Assembly: GCA_027704905.1 (NCBI GenBank)
Contig: CM051001.1
Coordinates: 21,068,110 to 21,132,109, forward strand
DNA length: 64,000 bases
Source of the DNA: Muraenolepis orangiensis
Lineage: Eukaryota; Chordata; Actinopteri; Gadiformes; Muraenolepididae
Reading direction: 5' to 3'
Both the position numbers and the translations under genes were made by a program. How positions within the stretch are numbered: the stretch's first letter is position 1; each line of letters opens with the position of its first letter. This document shows positions 1 through 22,909 of the stretch, piece by piece. The notes below the pieces were generated by a model. The model was not told the DNA's origin. It did not search any database and worked only from the letters and a program-made list of their open reading frames with translations.

Positions 1-34
1 TCCCTGTGCACGTTTTTCATTTAGCATCGCATTT

Positions 35-140
<106 letters not shown>

Positions 141-607
141 GTGGGTCCTGTTGGCGAACACACTGCGGCTGTCTTTCTTTCTTGTTCCGGTGCCTGTTCT
201 GCTGCCACCGCTCAGCACTTTCACAGAGACAACCTCCCAGTGTCCTCGGCGTCACGTGACGGCCACCGCCATCCATCACCATCATCCATCGGTGCCTATC
301 ACCGGCGCTGCAGTGCTCAGTGGCATCACTAACGCTCGCTTCCTCCCCATCCCACCTGAACATTTTTTTTCTAACTTTTAAGCATGGCATCTTTATTTAA
401 TAGTTTGTTTTTATAAATCTGCCTGTCTGTTGCAGTATAGCTTAGGAATCTCTCAACATTCATTACCTACGCCATCGAGAAGGTTAATGTTTTTTACTCC
501 TATTTGTTTGTCTGTGAGCAAGATAACTCAAAAAGCTATGTACGGAATTGGACAAAACTAGTTAGATTACTTATTGGCCAAGGAACAGTTGATTCGATTT
601 TGGCTTA

Positions 608-684
608 GATCCCAATCCAAATCCGGATCCAGGGCACTTTTTGGTGTGGCGGAGGTATGCGCTCTACTGAGTGCCCTCTAGTTG
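608..684 (-). repeat. Dispersed repeat, copy 1 (inverted relative to copy at 24252)
   Basis: The reverse complement of this stretch closely matches 24252-24328, sharing caactagagggcactc, gtagagc, cctcc, caccaaaaagt and cctggatccggatt. A match between two loci 24 kb apart in unrelated genes identifies a mobile-element fragment of unnamed family. Confidence 0.8.
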
Positions 685-743
685 TCCTGTTGCTGTCCAG
701 TCTGTGGTGCATTCGTTATTGTCCGTCCAGAGACGTTGACCCT

Positions 744-847
744 GGTAGGTAGGTAGGTAGGTAGGTGGGTAGGTAGGTAGGTAGGTAGGTAGGTAGGTAG
801 GTGGGTAGGTGGGTAGGTAGGTGGGTAGGTAGGTGGGTAGGTAGGTG
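744..847. repeat. (TAGG)n tetranucleotide array
   Basis: About 25 copies of GGTA with occasional GGTG variants, followed by GGAA-rich (870-901) and GAG-rich (1041-1123) runs. Confidence 0.95.
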
Positions 848-2880
848 TGGTCCAATGATGAGAGCCTTTGCCAGAGGAAAGGAGGGAAGGAAGGAAGGAA
901 GAAAGGTGGTGGTGATGGTGGGGGTTAACCTCCCATCTGCAGAGGAAGGGGACAAAGCTGCCACCGCCCCAGTTGTTTAATGCAGGACGGTGGTTCCTTG
1001 AGAGGTCTCTGTCTGCTCACGTCTCCCCTGAGGGCCGAGACCAGGAGGAGGAGGAGGAGGAGGTGGAGGAGGAGGAGGAGGTGGAGGAGGAGGAGATAGA
1101 GGAAGAGGAGGAGGAGGAGGGTCACTGCTGATTGAGCCAGTGTCTGGGGAGAGAAAGAAAAGCTTTCAAATAAGAAGGCTGTGAGTGGAGGAGGAAGTAG
1201 AAACAAAAGCGGTTTGTGAGTGGAGCACTGAAAACAGATTTAGTTTAAAGGTCCATCCTCTGAGGGCTTTGCGTTGATATATAATATTTTATACAAGAGG
1301 GGATTACTTTTTAATTTAACAATCCCAGTATTGGTATTTGTCAGTACAATAGACGTCAACATCCTCCATCTTGGTTTATTTCCCTTTAACATGACAGAAA
1401 TGCTGTGATGTAGATATGTTGAGCCATAAAGCTTAATGTTTTCTCTGGAGAACATCAGATTTTATCATCGTAGGCATGCCAAGTTTAGCTCGACCGTACG
1501 GTATATTGTTTCCATTAGCTAATGTTTGATAGCGCCATGTCTTATGTCAATAACAGCGTCCACCATATCCCTAACCCACACATAACACAAGCTGACTGTT
1601 ATTATTGTAAGCAAACAGTGGATAATGTTGACCGAAGCTTCTGCATACCGGACACACTGTAGGTATAAGAAGGGTTTGCCTATGTGCCAAATGCTAACGT
1701 TTTAGCCAACATCTTATCTCTGCGGCCTCGCTCTTGTTTTTCTACCCGACAAGACCTTCACTAGAAGAGCACATTGTGATCACTGATCATACGTACACCA
1801 GACAAGGTCAAGGAGACTATGTGTCCTACATGGGCTTCTGTCCTGTTGGAAGTTTCCTAGTGGTGATCTTTCCTAGTGATGAAACACTAACTTCCACATT
1901 TCCATATATGCCTTTTATAAAGTCAAAAAAACACCCCAAGGCCTCCTTCTCACTCCTCTAGACCCCCCCCCCCCCCCCACACACACCCACACACGCACCC
2001 GGACGGCCATGTTTGCTATCATCAGAGCATGCTATCATCAGAGCATGGCCACATGCTCCTCTGAGTCTGTTTATTCCCGTTCCTAGAGGCTCGTGGTGTT
2101 TGTCAGACGGATAACTTGCAAGGTGGTGATGTAGAATGGAGATATAGAGCTATGGTGAGACTCTATCGTTTGGTCAGGGTCTGGTCAGTTACTAACCAAC
2201 AACTTTGTGGATATGACTCTAGCGCTGTGTCTGTCAACTCCACTGGGTGGCATGCTTTGAAGTGTTTACCATGTTTTTTGCTGAACAAAGAGAGAAAAGG
2301 TTCCTGGTGGTAAATCGAATTGTTTTGCTCTTAAGCAAATGATCATGTAGTAATTACTACTTCGAAGGAGGCGTCAACCTAATTTTCCCGTTTCGTGGTC
2401 CTTGATGAGATCATATCTGCTCCCCAATACGGCACATTTGAATGATTTAGACATCGGTACATGGCTGAGGATTCCTTCATGCATTATCCATCGCACAATC
2501 TCCCGAGACGCCATTAATGGACCCATTAAATTAAAGCAGCAATTATCCGCTTCCCAGATTAGCCGGGAAAATTGGTTGGAATCTTTTGATATTTAGTCTC
2601 GCCGACTGCGGAAGCCCTATTGTGTTGTTAAGCCGCTTTGTTTCTCTCTCTCTTTCTTCCCAAGCGGGGGGTGGGGGGGGGGGGGGGGGAGGGAGGTTGT
2701 GGAGCAGCAGATCAAGTGGTCCAATTAAATAAGCTTCTCCACTTAAGTGATGAAGAGCGCTGTTGTCTTTGGGCTTCTTTGTGAAGACACTCTGATTGAT
2801 TTATCCTGGAACGCGTGTGGGGCCCCGGCGCTCCTGTTGGTACACGGATTCAGCTCTCTTGGATCTAATGGTTTAGGGCT

Positions 2881-3055
2881 GCTCTCGGAGCTGCTCCCAG
2901 AGCTGCTCCCAGAGCTGATCTCAGAGCTGCTCTCAGAGCTGCTCCCAGAGCTGCTCTCAGGGCTGCTCCCAGAGCTGATCTCAGAGCTGATCTCAGAGAT
3001 GCTCTCAGAGCTGATCTCAGAGCTGATCTCAGAGATGCTCTCAGAGATGATCTCA
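2881..3055. repeat. 12-bp imperfect minisatellite (CAGAGCTGMTCY)
   Basis: About fourteen tandem 12-nt units alternating cagagctgctcc and cagagctgatct forms, ending some 65 nt before the mbnl3 exon at 3122. It is open in frame by virtue of its period and is not coding. Confidence 0.9.
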
Positions 3056-3121
3056 GCCCCGCCCCCCTCTGCCCCACCCCCCGTGACCCTGCGTTTGTTT
3101 TCTCTCTCTCTCTCACTCCAG

Positions 3122-12423
<9,302 letters not shown>

Positions 12424-15400
12424 GAACCCTCCATCCCCCCCTCACCCTGTCCTCTTTTACCACACCCACCCCGTCCCTTAAAGAGAAACTCAACTCTCAG
12501 AATGCAGAAACAAAAATGTGCCTAATCCAAAACGTGCACACTTATGGAGTGGCAGTGTGAACCCCAACTTGGAGATGCTTTAGGTTCTAAAGGAAAAAAA
12601 AGCCCAAAATATTGAAGGTTCGGCCCCGGTTCCTGCGCTGTTTCGCTGTTTTGGTGGCGAGCCACTTGAGCAGTTGAGGAAAGAACTGCCGCCATGATGT
12701 GTGTTGACTTAAGGAGGAGGCCAGACACTCCCATGCCCTCACAGCCATACATGCCCAGAGCCACACCTTTTAAGAAATGCACTCACACTAAAACACACGT
12801 TCATTTTTGTGACACCGAAAACCCTTTGAGGGGTTCAAAGCCATCGTCTAGTGCTGAAGAGCGAAGGACATCGCTGGGCGACTGCACCAAAGTATAAGAA
12901 AATATCAATAAAACAGCAGAAATGCTAATTAAGAATTCAATGGAAATAAGTAACAGGGATGCCACTGGTCACATTATGCTTGCTCACTGAAAACAGAATG
13001 TTTAAAAAAGAGGGGGTTTTGTATCATATGAAATCCAACTTACGTTTTATGATTTGTGTTTTAATATTTGACGTCTCAAGTTTAAGAGTAGAACGCTGTC
13101 GAAAACGTTTTGTGTTTTTTTCATCATCACATTCAAACCAGAGAACAGTCTGTTATTGTTCATTTTTTTCGGTGCCTTTTTAATTATCTATTTGGCAGTA
13201 TACGTGACAGCTGAAAATTATCTGGCAATGGGAAAATAAATTAAAAATTCAAATTTAATATTTTAATTTTGCTTTTAAAGGAGGGTTGTGTTGTATTTTC
13301 ACATAGATCCAATTGAACCTGCAAAAACAATATAACTAGTGTTGAGCAGGGTTCACTGACGTCAAATTGTAGCGCTCCATCTTAAGCAATACACCGTCCT
13401 TCATGGAGACCTGTGTAGGAGGATGAAGTGTTAGGCTAGTGCTAGAGCGTTTAGCTTGTACCCCATGCCAGAGTAGGTTTACAATTAGGTCAAACCACAA
13501 TGTATTTACCATACATTAGCTAATATTGCAAATTCTATATATTTAATCGTTCATGATTAACAAAGAATGTCCAAAGTGAATAATTTATGACTTTTTTGGG
13601 GGGGAGGGGGGAATGGGTTTAGGATTTTGCCGTAAACTATTTAATGGCATAGGCAATTTCTGTTCATTTAACTCATGCGTAACAGCATGAATCTCACACA
13701 TTGGCCCTTTAAGCAGCATTATTCCATGTACTCTGACCTGTTCATACAGGATCAAAGTAGACCATTATAAATATTTAAGCTACCATTATAAATATTCAAG
13801 CTACCCATGCTACTTTGAGTCAGAAATGGTCTTCAGTGTGGTATGTCTGACCAGTGAATGTTCATTGGCTGTAGAAGCTTTGTAATGACTACAGCGCCAC
13901 CTACAGTCACTTTGAGGTTGGTTTTTCGTAGTCCCAATTCAAAAATGAATTGTGCAATGTTTGATGAATGACAATCTCTAAGCATAGTCGGGGAACTTGA
14001 TATGTAAAACACAACCCCTGTGACAGGCGCTTTGGACATAGTTAAATTAATTCCTTGTCCTGTCTGCTGGGATTAGAACCAAAATGATTGCCTGGGGGAA
14101 CAAATTCAAAATGGAACAGTTTCCTAATTGGGATTTTTGAGCTTTGACAGTCGATGTTAGAAGAGGTTGCAGAGCGTGGAGGCAGCATTTTCATTCCTGT
14201 CTTTGTGCAATTTATTCTTTCACCAGAGTCTGTTTTGGCAGAGCAGTGGCGTCCACGTGGAACACCCCTAGTTAATGCAATAACTGACAGGTTCATGCTT
14301 CAGAAAAGTGAAAACACGGACGAAAAACCTGCTTGAAATGCATCAAAATGCATCAAAATGGCGATGGGAAAAAAATAAGTATATATATAAATATAATTAT
14401 ATATATATTTTTATATTTACCACCATTGTTTGGCTGTTGGAGTGACTTAGTGGCACTAAGGTTGTTATTTAAATTGGCTCTTCAGGGAGAAGAAAAAAAC
14501 GAGAACTTGAATCTGTGTTGTCTGACTTTAAAAGTGTATACTCTTTTTTTCCCACCGATTCTGTTCCTGCTCCTAAAGTCGACAGACTCTAAATGCTAAT
14601 ACCGCTCTCTGTCAAGAGAGGACTTAACTCCCACGACGAGATGCCGGAAAACAAGACGTAGGCCGGTGATATGAAAGGTTCCCCAGATTTGATCCCACAG
14701 TTGGCATCAAATAATGATACATTTTGGCTCGAATACAATTAAGCGAAAGGAATATGTGCCTCTTTCAAGTCTCTTTAAGTGTGGATTGTTCATACACTGT
14801 TGAAGCAGATGAATAGGTCGGACATGGGTCTGTTGTTCATTGTGATCATAACAGTAAGCTATATCTGTGTGTAGTTTCTTTGGGACAGCTGTGCTGTCTC
14901 GACATGAATTAGGTAAACGTAAACAATACTCTTTAAGTAGTTGTGTGCATATGTGTCCGTGTTTAAAAGAGACGATGACTCCCATATTCGGTTAGCTGAC
15001 AAAGGTGACACATTTGTGTGTGGCATTTCCCACTGAAGAGTTGTTCATGTGTAAGTCATGTTATTGTGTCGTGAATGTATTTAATGCAAAAAATCTAGAG
15101 CGTGCCCATTTAAAAGAATGGCATGTGGAAATGTAATGACTCACTACATATAGACCTTTTTAAAAGGTCACATAAATATCATGTTGATACTGTGTTAGGA
15201 CATTAAAGTATGTGTATTATTATATAGATTTATATTTAATGTTCGTGGGCGGTGTGGCTACTTTAAAAAAAAAATAATAATAATATCCTTGAGCGACTAC
15301 TGTCCCGACATTTGTTTCACGGATTTGATTTTAAAGGGGAATTTCGCCACTTTTCAACAGGCTTTGTATCATTTCATTGTGGGTAGTATATGCAAATGAA

Positions 15401-18400
15401 CAATGTTTACCTTTCCTCCACGTTGCCTGCACCCAGACCTCCCCTCTTAACGCGTCACAGGACTCTGTCAAATGACAGATGACATCTGCGCTGAGCTGCG
15501 CCCCAGAGACACAGAGAGAATTGGCAACAACTGCAGCTGTTTTTCACACTATATCCCTAATGTGGGTGGATAGGGATAAGGTTTAAAAAGTGGCGAAGTT
15601 CCCCTTTAAAGGCAAGTGTTTCAAACTTCTCAAACTTAATGAAGTGATAATACGTCCAGGCAAGTTATTTCGTCTAAACATTAGAGCTTTGTAGGACTTG
15701 CATTGTCCAGTCAAAAAGAAAACTGACAAAAACATCTTTCTCTCTCCTGTCATATACATCATTATGCCTTCACCAACTGCTATCCAGCTGGAATAACAAA
15801 ATACTTGATTAATGAACTGTGCCTCTCTGGGGGTATTTTATTTTAACGTTTGTACCACGTTTGTACCATTGTCTATCATGTTTAAAAGTGTCTATACTTG
15901 AACGTGTTTTGTGAGTACAAAGATGTTCCTTTTTAAGTCTCACACCCACTTTTTTCTCTTGACACTTGGTTCTCTGCGGACCTGATGTTTAGTGTCTACT
16001 GTCATTTTTTCCCAATCTTCATAAATGCATACCCTATGACTGTGAGAATAAACTCCTTCTTCATCATGATCGTCATTGCATACAATGAGATCAGATCTCA
16101 GCATGGGGACAGGTCATATTCAGTCCTAACGACGGTTCTGGTTGTCAGGGCGGAGCCATTGGGCCTTGTTTCTTTATCACTGTATAAAATTGTGATTGCT
16201 ATGTAATGAAAGTAATTATTAGTGGTAAGTTAAAACTTTTTTTTTTTCATTTGACAAAATAAATCACAGCATGAAAATGTTAACAATTCATTTAAGTAAA
16301 ATACCCTGTCTAGACTAATAAACAAGTGTGCAAATCTACATCGATAGGTCCATTGTTAATTGTTAATTGGAACAATTAGTGAAAGTGAAAGAATGAACTT
16401 ACGTATTCACAAAAGGGAATGTTTAGTTAGTTTAAAGTACGTTGTATGGAAACAAATACGCCCTTATGATATCCAAAGTTCCGTTGGGGAGATGACGTGT
16501 GACTTTTTGGTTAGGTTTTGTGTGTGTGTGTGTGTGTGAGTGTGTGTCCTAATTGGCTTTGTGTTTTGATGGTTAGTATGTCCTTTCTTTTGATGTAAAA
16601 TGTTCAAAACTAGATGTTTGCTAAAGTAAACATGTAAATGTCGGGAGGTAAAGAGGCTTTCGGCTTGAAAAATGAAACGATGGACACCACAACCACCACT
16701 CTCCCATTCATTATTTTGGACCTTCCGGTCTCAGACTAGAATGATTTTTTTTCTAGAAGATTTGTTGTCCATCTAAAGTCTCTTTCCTCTCTGGCTAGCC
16801 CAGCTGTGCTGGCAGATGTCGATCCTCGCTGGGGTGTACGAATGTGTAATATTCACCTTGTTTGCACTTATGTACATAACTGTCAAAAATATTCAAAACT
16901 TTATTTTGAATAAATATAGAGAAAACTGATAAAAACGAAAATCACTGTATTGTTAAAACGGCAAGTATGCTGTTATAATTTCAAAGAATTATGAGAAAGA
17001 CGGTTTTGAATGATTTGTCCGGTTATATTTGCTAAAGCCCGACATGCTTGCTAAGCATGACGTTGTATAGCTGTAAAAGATTAATTTGCTTTAATCAAGC
17101 AGTCTCTTAACAAAACAAAGACAACTGTTTGTGGGTGCAGCAAGTATCTGATCTTAATATAAAGTTTAAAAGATTAATTTCTAGATACCTTTTTGTAATT
17201 CATAAAGATTCCAAATTAATGTGTAATGAAGCAGTGATAAATCTTTGACCAAATACTGAATTAGAATTCAAATAATTATCCTCCTAGTACCGAAAACGAT
17301 GTAGTTAACTAACAGACTTTAAACCAGCAGTCAGATATCAAGATGAGTGGCAATTTTACATTTATTTCTACTGGAAGGATGTAAATGTATTTTCTTTTCT
17401 TCTGCTCAATCACTATGATTACTCAATACTCATAGTGATCAATCGGAATCCTTTATTGAATTGTTATCAACAATTGGACAGCGAAAAGACATGTTACAAC
17501 AGAGCTTTTAATACAAAATACCCTTTAAACTGTATGCATCAAACCTGGTCATTGAACGCTTCATGTATTGCTTGTGAAGCCAATGATTTTGTTGCCATGG
17601 CATCTGTCCTAGTGCTGGATTGACTCATTCCGTTGTGGTGTTTTGAAGCCTTCAGAATGTGGGGAGAAAAATATTGTTTATTTCTTTTTGTTTTTGTTTT
17701 TGTTAAATTGTGTAAATGGCTATTTGCTATACTTCTGTACCGTGTGTATTTCAAATCCAGGTACCGTGTGTCTCTTCTGCTCTGTATCCTGCTGAATTAT
17801 ACTGCTTTACTATATGGGAAAATACTTGTTGACCACCATATATGAAGTGGGCTCCACTTGCAGTAGATTTCCGTTTAATATCACTATTGCGTTGTGCTTT
17901 TATTTCATTTTTCACTTGAGCACTGTTTAGGTTTACCCGTGCCTTCATCATTAAGCATATGTTTTTATTTGTCTTCATATAACTCATACATTTATTATCA
18001 ACGTTTGATTCCAGAACTGCATGTACAGTGAGTTGCTGTCTTGACTCTTTTGTATAGAGTCGGTGAACCATGGAAGCAAGCGACATAATAGCAACTAGTG
18101 TAAAAGCAATGAGGGCCTGTTGAGGACTAAGCCATACGAAACACTTCTCTCTCTATCTCTTTTTGCCGCTTTCAGACAGTTAAGCATCACAGCTCTTGTT
18201 TCTTCGCTCTACCATATTGTACCTTCTCACTGCATTTTAGCTTATTGTGCTTCTATGTGCTACTATGCTATGTGGCAATTTATTTTGTGGTGTATGAATA
18301 TTAAAAAGGTAGGTTAATTTTCCTATATGATGATTTTTTTTCTATTTTTGTTTTGTTTTACCCTTTAATAAAGCCCTTAATGGTGATCATCACTGGGAAT

Positions 18401-19200
18401 CGTCATTATTTTCGTCGTTTTTGATATATAGGCTGCATTTTACATACTATTAGCTAAAAAGCCCCTCTAGCTACATGCACCTCATGTGTAAGTTGCATTG
18501 CATATGTAAAGGATATATGTAAACGCAAGCCATCTCTGAAGTTTATACTTAGTAAAAGGGGGTTACCAAAAAAAACATTATTTGCACGTCTAATCAAATG
18601 TATGCAAGACGCCTCAGATCCATGCATACAGCATACATAACAGGGATATTGATTAAGTGCATCCTATTGTGTTTGCTGGGACATTCAGTGTTCATAAACT
18701 ATGCATATGAATGGCAATTGAATCACGATAGTTTGCAATCCCCTCCTTGGTACTATTTAACAATACATGCATTACTTCCAATACATAGTCCACAATTGGA
18801 ATTGATGTGTGTGTGTGTGCGTGCGCGTACCTGTGTGTGGCACGCGCGTGTGTCTATAAAGTCATATATGTTTGTGTCTATAAATGGTCATTAGTCGCAG
18901 TGTGTGCGGTCGTGGTGAATGTGTGGCACAATCATTAACCGGATATTCCCACAAAGCGACTTACTGGGCCAGCAGCAGCACCAGCCCCCAGCGGGCCCCG
19001 GCCGCCACAGCAGCACTGCGTTTTTACGACACTAACGGGTTAGTTTGCGTGCGTCTGTGTGTTTGTGTGTGTGTGTTTGTGTGTGTGTGTGTACACACAC
19101 AAGCAAGCAAATCGACATGCGATCTAGAAATACGGAGGGCACATCGGTTTAACGATTCAACGTGGTGCTTAATTGGACTTGCTTGCTTGTTACCGGATAT
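12424..19200. other. Non-coding: probable mbnl3 3' UTR and spacer
   Basis: AT-rich sequence without a credible protein exon. AATAAA signals lie at 12907-12912, 16909-16914 and 18367-18372, any of which could end mbnl3 transcripts; MBNL genes usually have long 3' UTRs. It contains the MITE at 15335, a duplicated 22-nt word near 13761 and short TG runs near 16521 and 18805. Confidence 0.6.
15335..15605. mobile_element. TTAA-flanked MITE (piggyBac-like non-autonomous element)
   Basis: The ends are inverted: AGGGGAATTTCGCCACTTTT on the left, and the right end read in reverse as AGGGGAACTTCGCCACTTTT, one mismatch in 20. Both ends are flanked by TTAA (15331-15334 and 15606-15609), the target duplication typical of piggyBac-type elements. 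It is 271 bp long with no coding capacity. A degenerate relative lies at 5060-5141. Confidence 0.85.
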
Positions 19201-19584
19201 ACGGTAGTGGTTTGTTCTGCATCATCTGTGGTTGGCTGCTCGGTCGGAGTATGGGGCAGTGTGGACACCGCATTAGCTAACAGTAGTTGCTAGCCGGGAA
19301 GAAGGCGATCAACAACTTCGCCAACTGACGACGAAGCGAAGAAGCTTAGCGCCGTCTCGTTTCCCGCTGGATGCGGGCTTCGGGCTTGGGGGTTCGTACA
19401 CGAGGCCCGGTCGAGACTCATCGTTCGCTTCGGTCGTTACGTGTACATAGTTACTGGGGCTGGTCGTAGTAGTAATCTCGAAAAATGTTGTCACAACGGC
19501 TATAGCGGTCGCGGCTAACTCGTTAGCTTGTACAACAACAAAAAAACCAGCCCTCCTGGTTCAACAACCCAAAAAACCACCCCA
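19201..19584 (+). promoter_or_regulatory. rap2c: rap2c CpG-rich promoter / 5' UTR
   Basis: CpG density rises sharply here (ggaagaaggcgatc, gacgacgaagcgaag, gcgccgtctcg, cggtcgcggc) against AT-rich flanks, directly before the rap2c start codon. No clear TATA box is visible. The exact transcription start is not determinable. Confidence 0.55.
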
Positions 19585-20338
19585 ATGAAGGAATACAAAG
19601 TTGTGGTGTTGGGCAGCGGCGGCGTGGGCAAGTCCGCGCTGACCGTGCAGTTTGTAACCGGCACGTTCATCGAGAAATACGACCCGACGATCGAGGATTT
19701 CTATCGGAAGGAGATCGAGGTGGACTCGTCCCCCTCCGTGCTAGAGATCCTCGACACGGCGGGGACCGAGCAGTTCGCCTCCATGAGGGACCTCTACATA
19801 AAGAACGGACAGGGGTTCATCCTGGTCTACAGCCTGGTCAACCAGCAGTCATTCCAGGTACCCAACTGGTTTTTATTTGATTTGGTTATGGACCACCCAC
19901 GCTCAACTTTATGGTAAACTTGGGGCACTGAAACGATGTTGGTACTCTGTTGAGATTGTGGCGGAAAGCTATCCATGTATGGCCCGGTAGGCCACTCTAC
20001 AGTTTGCAGAACTCATACTAAAGCATTGCACGTCCTCTTCTTCTTCTCTGTCCTCCCAGGATATCAGACCAATGAGGGACCAAATAGTTCGTGTGAAACG
20101 GTTTGAAAAGGTGCCCTTGATCCTGGTCGGGAACAAAGTGGACCTGGAGTCTGAGCGTGAGGTGGCTGGGTCCGACGGCCGTGCCCTGGCCCAGGAGTGG
20201 GGGTGTCCCTTCATCGAGACCTCGGCCAAGAGCAAGACCATGGTGGACGAGCTGTTCGCTGAGATTGTGCGACAGATGAACTATTCTACGTTGCCAGAGA
20301 AACCGGAAAAGTGCTGCACCGCCTGCGTTATACAGTGA
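19585..20338 (+). CDS. rap2c: Ras-related small GTPase Rap2c
   Basis: Rap2 GTPases cycle between GDP and GTP at membranes and signal through TNIK/MINK-type kinases to cytoskeleton and adhesion. Coding exons 19585-19857 and 20060-20338 join in phase 0 to give 183 residues, the same length as human RAP2C. Visible motifs are the P-loop GSGGVGKS (10-17), the effector region YDPTIEDFY with Rap2-type Phe39, DTAGTEQF (57-64), NKVDLE (116-121), ETSAK near 145 and a cysteine-rich tail CCTACVIQ with a CAAX box for prenylation and nearby cysteines for palmitoylation. The start is fixed by MKEYKVVVLG. Compared with remembered human RAP2C it differs mainly near residue 130 (AGSDG) and in the tail. AATAAA at 21888-21893 probably ends the transcript. 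Confidence 0.96.
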
Positions 20339-22900
20339 GGAAAACGTACGGTATGTACCAAACTCCTGATGTTTCCTCATCCACCTCACTCGGTGATGTA
20401 CCTGTAATATAATACGCTTTTATCCAAAGCTTGTCATACATTCTTCGTATTGCTGGCCCCGGTGGGAGTCGTACCCCTAACCTAACTTAAGTGTTAATGT
20501 GATGATCTGCCAGTCCTCAATCAACAAACCAATCAATAATTTTAGCAACGCAGTGTCAAATATCAGTATTTCTATTCTTTATCAAGCTTTTACAAAGAGC
20601 GCCCGTGGTCACGCTCCAATACATTATGTAATATTATATAATGTCACATCTATTCCTCTGTGACGCACGCTGTACTGGGTAGTGTGGAGTTTAAGCTTGT
20701 GAAAATCGGCTGAGATCTCGGCAGTTGGAAGTGAGAAGGATGAGTGGGTGTCGTCCTCTGGCAGAGCTGTTGGTTTCGACTGTTATCATACGATCATAGG
20801 AAGACTGGGGCATGAAGGGTCTGCAACACGAGAGGTGCTCGTGGTGGGGAAAAGGGGATGAAGGCCATCTTAGCTCAGGAATAAAGCCACCAAGCTACCT
20901 GAGATCCAGCCAGTGGAGAAGGGAAAACATCAGGTCTACTAACCAGTTTCATAACTGGTAATACAGGATGACTTTGAACATTGGCAGTCATTTGCATTTC
21001 GAGCCTCCTCTTACTAAACTAATTTTGTTCTTGTTCTTGTTTTGTTTGTTTATAGATGCGTCATTTACTGAGATTGGAGCAGCCATTTCCTGTTTGGATG
21101 GCCCATATGATCCTGGGGCCAAGTTGTGTTTAGCCCCTGTTTTGCTGACTTCCTGCCGCTGGCAGAGTTCCCACTGAGCGACTTGGTTTGTGACTTTCTG
21201 TCGCCAACCTCCTCAAAGGCGAAGCGCTCCCTTCTGTTTTTACTATTGTGACTCCAGAAAAACGGTCCGCGTTGAAACTCCATGGCCTTTGCTGGACCCC
21301 CTCCACCCCGCCCCCCCACCGACACACAGCTTACAGCTACAGCCACCGCCGTCATCTTGAAGCTGGAAGGCGACGGGGTTGAAGCGGCCATATTGAGACT
21401 TGTGTCTTTTGAGTTGGGTGTATTCCTGTGGTTTTAAGATGAAAAGAGAAAAAAAGCAGGGGTGGTTGTTTTAACCGCAGCTCTTTTTCAAAGCTGCCTA
21501 ATCACTATATTGTTGATATTTTAACTTGTATAAAAGTTTTGAATCTCATAAATCAGTATTTTACTATAACGAAACAAACTTTTACTTTAAGCATGCGTAC
21601 TTCCCCCGATCTTACGACAAAAGGATAATGGGCTGTACTATACATAGTCGTAATGACTCACTTTTACGGTGTATTTTTCAAGTCATAAAATCCTGCTTGT
21701 AGCACAGAAATTGCGGTGTTGTGGAAGCTAACATTGTTCTCTACTCTGAATGTGGTTTTATGATTCTGTCTTGGTTTCAACTGCTGCCCTTTTTTCGTTA
21801 TCCAGTTGGCAGGGGTCGATCGGTTTTGGTGTCCACCACTTTGTATCTTGTCAATAGCCAAGCCCATATGGAAGTATGTATGAAAACAATAAACCTGTTT
21901 TTTTTTTTACATTACAAAAATGAGCCACTTGACTTTCAGGGGCTTGAATTACACCGAACCGTGCTCCATGGGATACCCTGCTGTCATCCTTATGGACCAA
22001 CAATCTGGTGCTGTTAGCCATTAATGATTATGAGGGTCGGTTAACTTTGAGGAAGGGGATGTTGCTCTAGTTATGATAACCAAAGTAAGCTTACGAAGAA
22101 CAAAGGGCCTCTTTTTGACAAAAAAAAATGGATTTACTTGACCTCTAGAGATGGCAGTTTGGTTCATGGTGACCCCTTTGTGAGTTGGGTGAAATGCTAG
22201 CCCCTGCAATTGATCATGACCTGTATTATTTTCTTATTTTCTTTTTCTTTTTTCTTGATATCTATTTATTACAAACTAACGACACTGCTAGCCAATTTTT
22301 AACATTTAAAATGATAGGCCTACTAGTTTTATTTTCTGCTTTTGTGGCTTTTTGGAGATAGTCTATTGTTTTTGAAACTGAACTTAACAGAGCCTTAAAA
22401 ACTTTCTGTTTCACTCTTGCCTCGGTGTGTTTCTTTACTACCTGGCTATTCAGCCATTCGGGAAGTTATTAATGCAGGTGGCATTTAATGACATGTCCAT
22501 TAAAATGTATATTATATCTCTGGACTATTACACAAGTAGAGTCAGTTCCAATAATGCATTTACTATATTCTAGATCGATTTGGTCTATAGAGTAGGAGCT
22601 ACCATGGGTATTGTAGATTAAACTTGAGTTCAGTAACTGAAACACAGCTCTTTAGTATACCTTTCAGCCCTTTGTATATTGAGTTGCCTGTTTCTGTTTT
22701 CAGCGACTCTACTTTTAACTCAACCTGTCCAAGAGATACTATTCTTCTCTTAGCAAGAGGCAAACGTAGCACTTAAATCTTAGCCATCCTTAAATAGCCA
22801 TGTTGATTGCTAAATATGTACCTTGGAGTACATATGAATACACAGTTTGGCAGAATTAACTTTTCTCTGTAATAACTAAGATGTCGTTTATTGCGTTACG
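20339..22900. other. rap2c 3' UTR and spacer
   Basis: Mostly AT-rich without coding exons. A SINE-like fragment (about 20405-20500) holds cgcttttatccaaagc and gtgggagtcgtaccc. AATAAA at 21888 marks the likely rap2c end; nothing further is recognisable to 22900. Confidence 0.55.
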
Positions 22901-22909
22901 AGCTCCAAG

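Noticed and set aside
2881..3055. CRISPR-like direct repeats
   Set aside because: The units are contiguous with no spacers, in a vertebrate genome; it is a minisatellite.
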